Below are positions 1-9,769 of a stretch of DNA of 32,600 bases, one piece after another; positions within the stretch are counted from its first letter, which is position 1, and each line of letters starts with the position of its first letter. A program made the translations under genes and the position numbers. Source of the stretch: Armatimonadota bacterium (lineage in GTDB: Bacteria; Armatimonadota; SYMT01; JACQGL01). The notes beneath the pieces are model-generated. The model ran no database searches. It worked only from the letters and a program-made list of their open reading frames with translations, and had not been told where the DNA came from. The stretch covers positions 1 through 32,600 of the forward strand of contig JACQGL010000197.1 of NCBI GenBank assembly GCA_016199525.1. Reading direction: 5' to 3'.

Positions 1-2
1 CG

Positions 3-143
3 CCGCGCGCGCACGTGCTGGGAGAGCACATTCAGAGCGTGGAGGAGAATACCGTCGTCCTCGACGTCCCCGGATCAGAACTCCCCCGCCACCGCCCGCC
101 CGCCGAACGGCACGGCCCGCCGCGGGCCTTCGCCGGCTCCTGA
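3..143 (+). CDS. C-terminal end of an unidentified protein (partial)
   Basis: The reading frame is open from the window edge to a TGA at 141-143 and gives about 46 residues. The first part (roughly AHVLGEHIQSVEENTVVLDV) looks like real protein, alternating charged and hydrophobic residues as in a beta-rich domain. The last 20 residues are rich in Pro, Arg and Gly and look like a disordered tail. The start lies outside the window and I do not recognise the family. The other two plus frames over this stretch look less protein-like. It could be chance in GC-rich DNA. Confidence 0.4.
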   Translation, partial: PRAHVLGEHIQSVEENTVVLDVPGSELPRHRPPAERHGPPRAFAGS

Positions 144-404
144 CTTCAATTCCCACGCGGAACTGCATCTTCGAGAGCCCCGTTGCGCAGCAAAGGGCGC
201 ACGGCGATCATCGTCCGAGGTCACGCCTCCACGAGCTGGTCCGCCGCCGGGCAGATCGCGTGCCGGAGGGGGCGCAGCGCCCCCAGCAGGTCGTTGGCAT
301 TCGGACCGGTAAACTGCTTCTGGAATTGCATCGGTGCATTGCCTGGCTGCGTCTCGACGAGCCTGGGGATGCCGTTCTGCGGCCGCCACTCATTTTACCC
401 TGCC
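144..404. other. Intergenic stretch with a possible gene remnant on the minus strand
   Basis: No convincing complete gene is present. On the minus strand an open frame from 403 to a TGA at 221-223 encodes a protein-like stretch (for example GNAPMQFQKQFTGPNANDLL), but a TAA closes the frame just upstream and the only ATG (331) leaves 36 residues. It may be a decayed gene end or chance. No terminator with a T-tract was seen. Confidence 0.3.
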
Positions 405-956
405 ATGAACCGCACACAAGCCCTGGCGCTTCTGCACGAGTACACCGCAAACGAGAACCTGCGCAAGCACGCCTACGCCGTGGAGGCGGCGATGCGCGCC
501 TACGCGCTCCGCTTCGGAGGCGACCCGGAGCGGTGGGGCGTGGTCGGCCTCCTCCATGACTTCGATTACGAGCGCTGGCCGGACCCGCCGGAGCACACCC
601 GTCGGGGCGCCGCCATTCTGCACGCGCAGGGCGTGGATGAGGAGATTGTGACTGCCATCCTCTCCCACGCGGAGTGGAATGAGATACCGCGGGATACGCC
701 GCTCAAGCGTGCGCTGTTCGCCGTGGACGAGCTGGTGGGGTTCATCACTGCCGTGGCCCTGGTTCGCCCCAGCAAGCTGCTCGCCGAGGTGGACGTGGGC
801 GCCGTGCGCCGGAAGATGAAGGATAAGGCGTTCGCGCGGGCGGTGCGCCGCGAGGACATCACCGAAGGCGCGGCTTTGCTGGGCGTCGATCTGGACGAGC
901 ACATCGCCACCGTCCTGGCGGCAATGCAAAGCATCCACGCAGAGCTGGAGTTGTAA
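405..956 (+). CDS. HD-domain hydrolase (predicted metal-dependent phosphohydrolase)
   Basis: A 183-residue protein with the arrangement of a small HD-superfamily phosphohydrolase: His22 in the first helix, the HD pair His51-Asp52 (GLLHDFDYERW), His88 in ILSHAEW and Asp108 in the AVDEL helix. Such proteins bind one or two metal ions and usually cleave phosphomonoesters or nucleotides; the substrate cannot be told from sequence. The frame is open back to 183, but the upstream part is not protein-like, and the ATG at 405 gives the usual small-HD start (NRTQALALLHEY). No clear ribosome binding site precedes it. It is cytoplasmic, with no signal peptide or membrane segment. The next gene follows after 66 nt, so co-transcription with the kinase is possible but not shown. 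Confidence 0.82.
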   Translation: MNRTQALALLHEYTANENLRKHAYAVEAAMRAYALRFGGDPERWGVVGLLHDFDYERWPDPPEHTRRGAAILHAQGVDEEIVTAILSHAEWNEIPRDTPLKRALFAVDELVGFITAVALVRPSKLLAEVDVGAVRRKMKDKAFARAVRREDITEGAALLGVDLDEHIATVLAAMQSIHAELEL

Positions 957-1022
957 GCTGCACGCCCGAGGCTCCCGTTCCTGGAAACCACCCTTTACGA
1001 ACCGGGCCGCCTACCGATAACC

Positions 1023-2660
1023 ATGTTTGTCATGGCCCGGCAACCATTGCGGCGGGCACCCCTGCCAGCAATTTCCGCCTGCCCCGATTGCGGCCAGCGC
1101 ATCCCAGCGCGGCACCGCTTCTGCGCCCATTGCGGCCGGCCGCTCGCCGCCGCGGAAGGTTCCTGCCTGGATCTCGGCGCGCTGGTGGATGCCCTCCCCG
1201 TGGGCGTTCTCCTTCTCTCCCCGGAGGGCCACGTGCGCTTCTGGAACGGGGCGATGGAACGTCTTACCGGCTTTCCGCGTACGCTCATGGTGGGCGAATC
1301 CCTCTTCTCCCGCCTCCCCGAGCTGGCCGTGCACCAGGAAGCTATCCTGGCCACGCTGGCTGCCGACCAGCCGCTCCGGTTTGACGCGCGCACAACGGGT
1401 CTCCCCGGGCGCGGACAACCCCTCATCCTGTACGAGTTTCGCCCCTTAACCGGCGCCTCGGCGCCGGCTATTCTGGGGACCGCCGAGGACCTGGACCTGC
1501 GCGCCCGCGTCGATACCCAAATGATTCGCTCCGAGCGACTGGCGGCGGTCGGGGAGCTGGCCGCGGGGGTAGCGCACAATTTCAACAACATCCTGGCCGC
1601 CATCGGCGGCGATGCGCAGCTGCTTAAGATTATGGCGGAGGAGGATGGCCTGCCGGATTACGTCGGCCAGTCTGCTACCGCCATCTATGACGAAACGATG
1701 CGCGGCGGCCGCATCGCCAGCGACCTGCTCTCGTTCGCCCGGGGTGGCGCGCCGCAGCTCGCCGCCCTCGACGTTTCCCAGGTCGTCCAGGATACCATTC
1801 GTCTCATCCGGAACCACCCCGCGTCGCGGAACGTCACCATCGAGCAGGCGCTGGACACCGACCTGCCACGTGTGGAGGCGGATAGTAATCAGCTGCACCA
1901 AGTCTTCTTCAACATTATGCTCAACGCCCTCCAGGCCATGCCCAACGGCGGCATCCTTACCCTATCCGCGCGAGTAACTACCGCGCCGGACGATCCGGTG
2001 GCGGGGATGCTCGAGCTGAAGTTCAGCGACACCGGCCTGGGTATCCCGGAGGACCAGCTGGCGCGCATCTTCGATCCGTTCTACTCGAGCCGGCACGACG
2101 GCTCCTCGGGCTCGGGCCTCGGTCTCACGGTGAGCCTGGCAATGGTGAAGAGCCTAGGCGGGGATATCACCATCACCAGTGCGGAGGGAATTGGCACCAC
2201 CGTAACCGTGAGCCTGCCGATCATCGAACGGCGCCGCAAGCCCCGGTTCGAAGCCAGCCAGTGCCGCGGTCGCGTCTTGCTAGTGGATGACGAAGCGAAC
2301 GTCCGACGCACGGTCAGCGCGGTGCTGGCCCGGCGCGGCTACCACGTGTTCACCGCCGCGGACGGCGAGGAAGCGTTGCACTTGTTCGATGAAGCGCTGG
2401 AGAGCGGGCGATTCGACCTCGTCCTGCTGGACCTGATGCTGCCCTGCTTCGATGGTACGCAGGCCGCCGCCATACTGCACCGCCGGGATCCCGAGCTACC
2501 GATCATTGTCATCACTGGCGTCACCAGCCAGGAGAAGATCCGCGAGGTAATGCGCCACGGGGTGCGTTTTGTGCTCCTCAAGCCGCTGAACTTCGCTGAG
2601 CTGCTGAGCGTGGTGGATGTGCTCGCCCGCGAGCGCCAACTGGCGGGATCTTCGCGCTGA
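1023..2660 (+). CDS. Soluble hybrid sensor histidine kinase: zinc ribbon, PAS, HisKA-HATPase, receiver
   Basis: 545 residues with no membrane segment, so a cytoplasmic sensor. In order: a zinc ribbon (Cys20, Cys23, Cys34, Cys37), a PAS domain (about 50-155), a HisKA dimerisation domain with phospho-acceptor His185 in GVAHNFNNILAAIGG, a HATPase domain with N-box (NIMLNALQA, near 297-305), G1 (DTGLG, Asp336) and G2 (GSGLGL, 363-368), and a C-terminal receiver (Asp422-Asp423, phospho-acceptor Asp470, Thr498, Lys520). The H-box is of the NtrB-like type. It lies just upstream of rpoN and an NtrC-type regulator, so it very probably controls sigma-54 transcription. The attached receiver may compete with, or pass phosphate to, the downstream regulator. 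The start could be 1023 or 1032; no strong ribosome binding site decides it. Confidence 0.9.
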   Translation: MFVMARQPLRRAPLPAISACPDCGQRIPARHRFCAHCGRPLAAAEGSCLDLGALVDALPVGVLLLSPEGHVRFWNGAMERLTGFPRTLMVGESLFSRLPELAVHQEAILATLAADQPLRFDARTTGLPGRGQPLILYEFRPLTGASAPAILGTAEDLDLRARVDTQMIRSERLAAVGELAAGVAHNFNNILAAIGGDAQLLKIMAEEDGLPDYVGQSATAIYDETMRGGRIASDLLSFARGGAPQLAALDVSQVVQDTIRLIRNHPASRNVTIEQALDTDLPRVEADSNQLHQVFFNIMLNALQAMPNGGILTLSARVTTAPDDPVAGMLELKFSDTGLGIPEDQLARIFDPFYSSRHDGSSGSGLGLTVSLAMVKSLGGDITITSAEGIGTTVTVSLPIIERRRKPRFEASQCRGRVLLVDDEANVRRTVSAVLARRGYHVFTAADGEEALHLFDEALESGRFDLVLLDLMLPCFDGTQAAAILHRRDPELPIIVITGVTSQEKIREVMRHGVRFVLLKPLNFAELLSVVDVLARERQLAGSSR

Positions 2661-2710
2661 CTGTCTGGCCTCCAGTCATCCACCCCTCTCGCCAATAATC
2701 CCGTATACAT

Positions 2711-2741
2711 CCGCCCGCCACCCGTCGGCAACGGCGGGCGG
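2711..2741 (+). promoter_or_regulatory. GC-rich stem-loop just before the rpoN ribosome binding site
   Basis: A perfect 9-bp inverted repeat, CCGCCCGCC (2711-2719) and GGCGGGCGG (2733-2741), sits 7 nt before the GAGGAGGAA ribosome binding site of rpoN (2749-2757). There is no T-tract, so it is not a typical intrinsic terminator. It could stabilise or space the processed rpoN message, or modulate read-through from the kinase gene. Confidence 0.5.
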
Positions 2742-2762
2742 CCGGCTTCGAGGAGGAACGCC

Positions 2763-4178
2763 ATGCCGATGGCGCAGCGGTATGCGCAGAGCCAGCGCAT
2801 GCAGCAAAAAGCGGACCCGCAGCTGCTGATGACCAATCGCATTCTGCAAATGTCCGCTATGGAGCTGCGCCAGTACGTGGTCCAGGAACTCGCCGAGAAT
2901 CCGGCCCTGGAACAGCCGGAGGAGCTCCCCTGCAACCGCTGCGAGGTCCCCATCTCGCAGTGCCTGGAGTGCCCCTACTACCTGCCCCAGTTCCGCCCTG
3001 CCTCCGTCCATGAGCGCGACGAACTCCGCTCTGCCTCCGCCGGGGCGGCCCGCGACGACGAGCCTGATCCCCTGGCGATGGTGGAAGATCCGGTTACCCT
3101 GCAAGATCACCTGCTGACCCAGCTGCACGCCGTGGGCCTGCCCGAAGACTATCGCTGCGGCGCCTACCTGATTGCGGGAATTGATGATGACGGTTATCTG
3201 CGTGTCTCCGTCGAGGAGGCCGCGGCGGACCTCGATCTTCCCATCGAGCGCGTGGTATGGGTCCTGGCGCTGATCCAGACTTTTGAACCCGCGGGAGTGG
3301 GCGCGCGTTCTCTCCAGGAATGCCTGCTGATTCAGATCCGCGCGCTGCGCGCCGAACGTCCCGTCCCGCCGCTCGTCGAACGGATCCTGGAAAGGCACTG
3401 GAAGGAGCTGTGCGCCAATAAGCTGCGAGTGATGGCACGGGCGTTGCGCACCCCGCTGGAGGAGGTGCAGGCGGCGGTGCAGTTCATCCGCCACCAGCTC
3501 TCCCCCTACCCTGGCTCCAATTTCCGGCCGCCGTGGGATAAATCCAGCCATCGGAGCGGGCAGGCGGTGCGACCGGATGCAGTGGTCAGGCGGGATGCGA
3601 GTGGAAACCTGGCCGTCGAAGTGATAGATGGCGAGCTGCCCCAGGTACACCTCAACCCTCGCTACCTGCGGATGTGGCAGGCAATGCGGGAACGCCCGCA
3701 CGCCTTTACCAGCGCCGAGCGGCGACACGTGCAGGAATACATCACCCGCGCCCAGATGTTCCTCAAAAGCATCCAGGATCGCAAGAACATCCTCCGGCAG
3801 GTTGTGGATGCCGTACTCGAGGAACAATGTCGCTTTTTCCAGACCGAGCGGGAGGAGGACATGACGCCGCTTACCCAATCGCAGCTGGCCGGGCTGCTCC
3901 GCGTGCACGAAAGCACCATCAGCCGCACGGTCGCCGAGAAGTTCCTGCAGCTACCCAGCGGCCGCGTGGTGCCCGTGAGTTACTTTTTCGACCGCTCGAT
4001 GAGCCTGCGACGGCTGGTGGCGAACCTGGTTGCCGCAGAGAACCCCGCTCATCCCTACAGCGATCAGCAGATATCGGAGATCCTGCGGCGTATGGGAATC
4101 GTGGTCGCCCGGCGGACAGTGATGAAGTACCGCGAGGATCTCAACATCCTCTCCTCGCGTCAGCGAATGCGAGCCTGA
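2763..4178 (+). CDS. rpoN: RNA polymerase sigma-54 factor RpoN, with a Cys4 cluster in region II
   Basis: 471 residues. Region I is the Gln-rich activator-response segment (KADPQLLMTNRILQMSAMEL), followed by the core-binding domain (about 105-310), a helix-turn-helix near 370-392 (LLRVHESTISRTVAEKF) and the RpoN box ARRTVMKYRE at 449-458, one residue different from the canonical ARRTVAKYRE. It directs polymerase to -24/-12 promoters and needs an AAA+ activator, which is encoded next. Region II, normally just acidic and poorly conserved, here has Cys57, Cys60, Cys67 and Cys70 (CNRC-x6-CLEC), a likely metal-binding knuckle. The start is well supported by a GAGGAGGAA ribosome binding site. It lies between its probable kinase and activator genes. 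Confidence 0.96.
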   Translation: MPMAQRYAQSQRMQQKADPQLLMTNRILQMSAMELRQYVVQELAENPALEQPEELPCNRCEVPISQCLECPYYLPQFRPASVHERDELRSASAGAARDDEPDPLAMVEDPVTLQDHLLTQLHAVGLPEDYRCGAYLIAGIDDDGYLRVSVEEAAADLDLPIERVVWVLALIQTFEPAGVGARSLQECLLIQIRALRAERPVPPLVERILERHWKELCANKLRVMARALRTPLEEVQAAVQFIRHQLSPYPGSNFRPPWDKSSHRSGQAVRPDAVVRRDASGNLAVEVIDGELPQVHLNPRYLRMWQAMRERPHAFTSAERRHVQEYITRAQMFLKSIQDRKNILRQVVDAVLEEQCRFFQTEREEDMTPLTQSQLAGLLRVHESTISRTVAEKFLQLPSGRVVPVSYFFDRSMSLRRLVANLVAAENPAHPYSDQQISEILRRMGIVVARRTVMKYREDLNILSSRQRMRA

Positions 4179-4278
4179 GCGCCTCGCGGGCTCACCCGGC
4201 GGGGGCACTCGCCGCGCTCGCAAACCGCCGGCCTGCGGGCCCTCCCCCACCAGCGGGATGGAGAGACGGAATAGAACA

Positions 4279-5718
<1,440 letters not shown>

Positions 5719-5752
5719 TCCCGCCCGTGGGGTGAAGCGGGGCGCGGCGCGA

Positions 5753-5783
5753 GGCACGAGAGCCTGGCAGGGCTTCCTGTGCC
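5753..5783. terminator. Possible bidirectional terminator between converging genes
   Basis: An imperfect hairpin with outer arms GGCAC/GTGCC and inner arms AGCC/GGCT lies in the 90-nt gap between two genes that face each other. A pyrimidine-rich stretch (CTTTCTC) follows on the plus strand. The T-tract is weak, so this is tentative. Confidence 0.35.
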
Positions 5784-5808
5784 CTTTCTCCGAGCAAGAA
5801 CCGTCCGC

Positions 5809-7050
5809 CTACTCACCGGCGGACGAAAACCGGCGCGCCAGCCGCCGTTGCGCCTCACGCAGCGCGCGGCTCATCGGACGGCAAATCACGCGCCGCAACG
5901 TCGGCGAGGCGGGCACCAGGTCCCACAGACCCATCCGGGACCAGACGCGCCTATCGTGCCACTCGGGCATCCCCAGGATCGGGTAGAGGCAGATCCCCTG
6001 TAGGGGAACGCCACGATCCAGCAGCCGCTCTGCCTCGGACGCCAGCTCGCGCACCCAGCGTCCGCGTATACGGTCTTTATGGCTGGTTTCGGTGATCATC
6101 ACCTCGCCGCCGTAGCGCTGCCAGACCTGCTCTACCAGATCTCCCAGAGGAGCGTAGTTCGGATCGCCAGGATCAAGCGGCGTGCACCTGCCGGTGAGCT
6201 CCCATTCCGTCGTCCAGCACCACTGGTTGGTCCAGTAGTAATTGATCCCCACGATGTCCAGATGGCGGCGGCTGCCTCCCAGTTCCGGCAGGAGCCGGCC
6301 AGCCAGCATATCCCAGCCCTGAAAGACGATTTCGTTGTTCCAGTTGCGCGCCGCTTCCCTAAGGTAAGGCCGGGCGGGCGGGGCCACTACGCGGCAGATG
6401 GGGTCTACGTTTACAATCCGGCAGTGAGGGCAGGCTGCCCAGATCGCCTCGATCCCCGCAATCGCCGCGCGACACAATGCCACCTTCAATTCCCAGCCCC
6501 GGCCGCGCCAGTGCGGCGCAAACCGGCCGGCATCCCCTGCTGCCCACGCCAGGTAGGACGGTTCGTTTACGGGGGTAAAGAACGCGGTGCCCTCCGTGCG
6601 CGCCCCAATATACCGCGCGACGGCGTAGCAGTACTCGGCGAACCGATCCACAAACTCGCGGGACAACGGGTTGAGGTCCGACGGGTAACCGTAGTGGAAC
6701 AGATCCCAGATCTGCACCACGCCAAATCGCCGTCCCGCCTCCACAAACGGGCGAATGGAAGAGAAGTCATAGCGCCCGCCGCAATCCACTAGCGGCCAGC
6801 GCACCCCCTCACGCGCCCCCCGGATTCCCGCGCGCACCAGCCGTCGATAATCCTCCTCAACGAACTGGTCGTGCTGGGTGGCCACCGTCTGATCGATCCA
6901 CCGGCCGTACTGGTTGTAACCGGTGGCGCATTCGAACCCCGCGAGAAAAAAGCTGGGGAACAGACATGGAAGAGCCGTGGACGTGGACGACTCGCTGACG
7001 CCGGTAACCTCTTGCGCCAGCGCCTGTAAGAGTAAGGTTCTGTCGGTCAC
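5809..7050 (-). CDS. Glycoside hydrolase of clan GH-A, GH1-like (beta-glucosidase-like)
   Basis: 413 residues, somewhat shorter than typical GH1 enzymes (about 450). It shows the GH-A pattern: a probable acid/base Glu163 in TPVNEP and a probable nucleophile Glu321 in MITET, with barrel-strand motifs such as GIRGAREGVRWPLV and IVGINYYWTNQW between them. It should hydrolyse beta-glycosides with retention of configuration; the sugar specificity cannot be told. There is no signal peptide, so it is probably cytoplasmic. The start is a GTG at 7050 with GGAG 12 nt before it; the first 30 residues are not typical of the family, so a later start is possible. It stands alone on the minus strand, facing the sigma-54 operon. 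Confidence 0.78.
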   Translation of the reverse strand: MTDRTLLLQALAQEVTGVSESSTSTALPCLFPSFFLAGFECATGYNQYGRWIDQTVATQHDQFVEEDYRRLVRAGIRGAREGVRWPLVDCGGRYDFSSIRPFVEAGRRFGVVQIWDLFHYGYPSDLNPLSREFVDRFAEYCYAVARYIGARTEGTAFFTPVNEPSYLAWAAGDAGRFAPHWRGRGWELKVALCRAAIAGIEAIWAACPHCRIVNVDPICRVVAPPARPYLREAARNWNNEIVFQGWDMLAGRLLPELGGSRRHLDIVGINYYWTNQWCWTTEWELTGRCTPLDPGDPNYAPLGDLVEQVWQRYGGEVMITETSHKDRIRGRWVRELASEAERLLDRGVPLQGICLYPILGMPEWHDRRVWSRMGLWDLVPASPTLRRVICRPMSRALREAQRRLARRFSSAGE

Positions 7051-7383
7051 TGGTATCGCGCTCCGCGTTGCTGGCGCTCCCCTACCCGGCGTTCAGACGT
7101 GAGGAACTTACCAGCCCGCCAGACCGTTGGTGACCCGTCCAGGAACATGCTGGCCGGATGCCTACCCAATGGCCGCTAGGTTGAGAGGCCAGATTAAGAT
7201 TGAGTTACCCGCGCTGTAGCATCAGCTAAACATCTGGAAACCTCTCCCACGCAACACCAGCAGGGCAGTAGCAGTACATATGTGAGTATAACTTCTTGGG
7301 TTTATCATTTCCACCTTGGCACGGCGGCGCCAACTCAAGGTGTCATTGCGTGCGCTCCGCACGCCCGCGTCCTACCGCCCGCC
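7051..7383. other. Intergenic stretch upstream of the GH1-like gene
   Basis: No gene is supported here. The stretch holds a perfect hairpin GCGTGCG/CGCACGC (7348-7364, loop CTC) just after the end of the minus-strand PrcB-like gene; without a T-tract it is a weak terminator or an mRNA 3' stem. A TATACT hexamer on the minus strand near 7285 could be a -10 element for the GH1-like gene, but no good -35 is present. The 7180-7320 part is less GC-rich than its surroundings. Confidence 0.45.
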
Positions 7384-8604
7384 TTAATCCCGCTCCACCT
7401 CGAAGCGCACGTTCAGGTCGCTGCGCGGCACCGCCACGCAGTGAAACGGCCTGGTGCGCACCAGAAGTGCCCCGTCTCCCTCTGGCTGACGCTCTCGCAC
7501 GTGCACAACTACCTCATTCTCCCCGTAGACCACGTTCTGGATACGAATCGCGTAGCCACTCGTCTGCTGCTCACCCATAAGCGCCACGATCACCATTTCC
7601 CGGTCAAGATTAACCCGGGGCCGCGCCGGGGGCGGCTCCACACCCGCCGTGTGCCGGCGCCAGAACCCCTGCCAGGCAGCGGGGGTGCGAATGACCGTCA
7701 GCAGGCGGTCGCGGATGGCGCTCTGATCCCCGCGGCCGAGGTCGCGCGACTCAACCTCAGCCTGAGACGGCGTCACCAGGAAGCGCACCGGCAGAGAGCT
7801 GCGAGGCACGGCGACGAAGTGGAACGGCTGCGTGAGCGCCTGGGTGACCGGCTGGCCGGGTTCCGGCCGGGTTTCCCGGACTACCACGCACACCTCCTGG
7901 CGCCCGGCGCGCACCGCCGCAATCTCAACCGCGTAGCCGCCGGTTCGTTGCTCGCCCATCAGCACGGCGAGCACCATCTCACGCTCGTAGTCAACGGCGG
8001 GGACAGACGGCGGGGGCGCAACGCTCGCGGTGTGCTCGCGCCACAGCGCGCGCCATTGGGCGGAGGTGTTAACCACCAGAAGCCGCCGCTCGGTAATGCC
8101 ACTATGGAAGCCCCTGGCCAGGGTTCTCGGCTGCATCGTGGTGGTCTCTTCTTGCACACCCTGCGCTTCCACGAAGCGCACCCGTCCCGTAACCCGAGGT
8201 ACGGCCACCACATGGAACGGCGCGGTGATCACCTGCGCCACGATGGCATCCGTGGGGGGCGACTGACGGCGCACGTGGACGACCAGATCCTGTCCTTCCT
8301 GCTCGATCCGCGTGATCTCTACGCGGTGGCCGGCGGTCGGACGCTCGCCTGTGAAGACGGCCACCACCATCTCGCGGCGGAAATCAACCCTGGGCGCCGC
8401 GCCGCGCTGCCGCAGGTTCGCCCACAACTTCGGAAACGCGCGCGCCTCACGGATAACCTGTCGCCCCGCCTTCCCGACGGCGCTGTACTGCCCTTGCGCA
8501 AGCGTTCTGAAGCGGACCTGAGTGGCTCCTGCTGGCCAGACCGCCACCGCCAGCAGCATCAACGGCAACGTCCCGCAAACTGCTTCCATCCCCCTCCGTC
8601 CCAT
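7384..8604 (-). CDS. Secreted protein with three PrcB-like domains
   Basis: 406 residues. The N-terminus is a signal peptide: Arg3-Arg4, a hydrophobic core (TLPLMLLAVAVW) and a possible cleavage site after AGA near residue 27. The rest is three tandem copies of about 115-120 residues (roughly 31-145, 155-277, 285-404). Each has a REMVvav strand, a (Q/R)xTxGYxVEI-like turn and a closing PFHxVAVPR. This resembles the C-terminal domain of PrcB, the dentilisin complex subunit, a family often annotated as protease-complex inhibitor. Function is unknown; extracellular binding or inhibition of a protease is the family-based guess. The ATG at 8604 is chosen over the upstream frame because of the strong GGGGAGGAAGCT ribosome binding site and the signal peptide. 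Confidence 0.8.
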   Translation of the reverse strand: MGRRGMEAVCGTLPLMLLAVAVWPAGATQVRFRTLAQGQYSAVGKAGRQVIREARAFPKLWANLRQRGAAPRVDFRREMVVAVFTGERPTAGHRVEITRIEQEGQDLVVHVRRQSPPTDAIVAQVITAPFHVVAVPRVTGRVRFVEAQGVQEETTTMQPRTLARGFHSGITERRLLVVNTSAQWRALWREHTASVAPPPSVPAVDYEREMVLAVLMGEQRTGGYAVEIAAVRAGRQEVCVVVRETRPEPGQPVTQALTQPFHFVAVPRSSLPVRFLVTPSQAEVESRDLGRGDQSAIRDRLLTVIRTPAAWQGFWRRHTAGVEPPPARPRVNLDREMVIVALMGEQQTSGYAIRIQNVVYGENEVVVHVRERQPEGDGALLVRTRPFHCVAVPRSDLNVRFEVERD

Positions 8605-8840
8605 AGCTTCCTCCCCTGTGCGAGCATCGCCCGCTGGGCGAGCCACCCCCGCGCGGCGGATGGCCGGCATCGCCTAGCGGCCCTCTTGCTTAGACACCTC
8701 TACCCACCGCAGCGTTTCTTCTCTCGCCGTCATCGCGGGAAGGAGAGCCCGTGCGAGCCGTCCAACGATGGGGCGGATGCGAGAGCCGCTCTTGCGGCTC
8801 CCTGTGGAACGCGATCCCCGTTACCTTCGGAGAACGCTTG

Positions 8841-9695
8841 ATGCATGCCTTTGACTACCTGGAGCCCGTCACTGTTGCAGAAGCGTGCGCAATGCTAGCG
8901 GACCACGGTCCGCGTGCCCGGCCGCTCGCCGGGGGGACCGACCTGTTGATCCAGATGGAAATGGGCAAGGTGCGTCCGGAAGCGGTAGTCCACCTGGGGC
9001 GCATCGAGGCGCTGCGGGGAATAGAGTGGGATCCGCAGGCCGGGCTGCGGATCTCGGCCGGGGTTACTCTCCGCGAAGTAGAAACGCACCCCATCATCCG
9101 CGAGCGATACCCGGCCCTGGCCACCGCGGCGCAGGTAGTTGGCTCCGTCCAGATTCGGAATCTCGGTACTTTAGTCGGCAATCTCTGCAATGCCTCGCCA
9201 TCCGCCGACACCTCGCCCGCCCTCCTGGCGCTGGACGGACAGGTGGAAATCGCCTCACCCACGGAGAGCTTCACCATCCCCGTAGCCGAGTTCTGGACAG
9301 GGCCGGGGCAGATGGTGCTCCAACCCGGCCAGCTGGTTACCGGCGTCCGGCTGCCGGTGCCCACGCCCTCACTGCGCACGTGGTACTACAAGCTGGCCGT
9401 CCGTAAAGCGATGGACCTGGCGATGGTTGGCGTCTGCGTGGCGCTGGAGCCACGCAACGGGAGCGCCCGGCGGGTGCGCATCGCCCTGGGCGCCGTGGCG
9501 CCCACCTGCCTCCGCGCGCGCCACGCGGAGCAGCTGGCCGAACAGGGAGAGATCACCAATGGTTGCCTGGAAGCCATCGCAGAGGCAGCCGTGGCGGCCA
9601 CCTCCCCGATCAGCGACCAGCGCGCCTCTGCGGACTACCGCCGCGCGATGGTCGGTTCTCTTACCCGCCGCGCATTTACCCAGCTCCTGCGGTAG
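8841..9695 (+). CDS. FAD-binding subunit of a molybdenum hydroxylase (XdhB/CoxM type)
   Basis: 284 residues with the two FAD-contacting motifs of this family, AGGTDLL (30-36) and TLVGNLCNASPSADT (110-124), and the C-terminal CO-dehydrogenase flavoprotein domain ending in DYRRAMVGSLTRRAF. The protein passes electrons from the iron-sulfur subunit to FAD in xanthine dehydrogenase, CO dehydrogenase or aldehyde oxidase-type complexes. The ATG at 8841 has GGAG 8 nt upstream; the frame is open back to 8751 but that part is not protein-like. The [2Fe-2S] subunit follows after 74 nt. The molybdopterin-binding large subunit that determines the substrate is not in the window, so the substrate is unknown. 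Confidence 0.93.
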   Translation: MHAFDYLEPVTVAEACAMLADHGPRARPLAGGTDLLIQMEMGKVRPEAVVHLGRIEALRGIEWDPQAGLRISAGVTLREVETHPIIRERYPALATAAQVVGSVQIRNLGTLVGNLCNASPSADTSPALLALDGQVEIASPTESFTIPVAEFWTGPGQMVLQPGQLVTGVRLPVPTPSLRTWYYKLAVRKAMDLAMVGVCVALEPRNGSARRVRIALGAVAPTCLRARHAEQLAEQGEITNGCLEAIAEAAVAATSPISDQRASADYRRAMVGSLTRRAFTQLLR

Positions 9696-9769
9696 AGCGT
9701 GGCCTCCCGACGCACTCGGGATCCAGCCCGAGACTGCCTTCCGTACCATCCTGTGCGAGAAACAGACCT

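Noticed and set aside
6079-6792. Plus-strand open frame opposite the GH1-like gene
   Set aside because: The minus strand carries the NEP and TET catalytic motifs; the plus frame looks like an antisense shadow.
7282-8841. Long plus-strand open frame of 519 codons opposite the PrcB-like gene
   Set aside because: It is a composition shadow: the minus frame has a signal peptide, a strong ribosome binding site and three internal repeats, while the plus frame has none.
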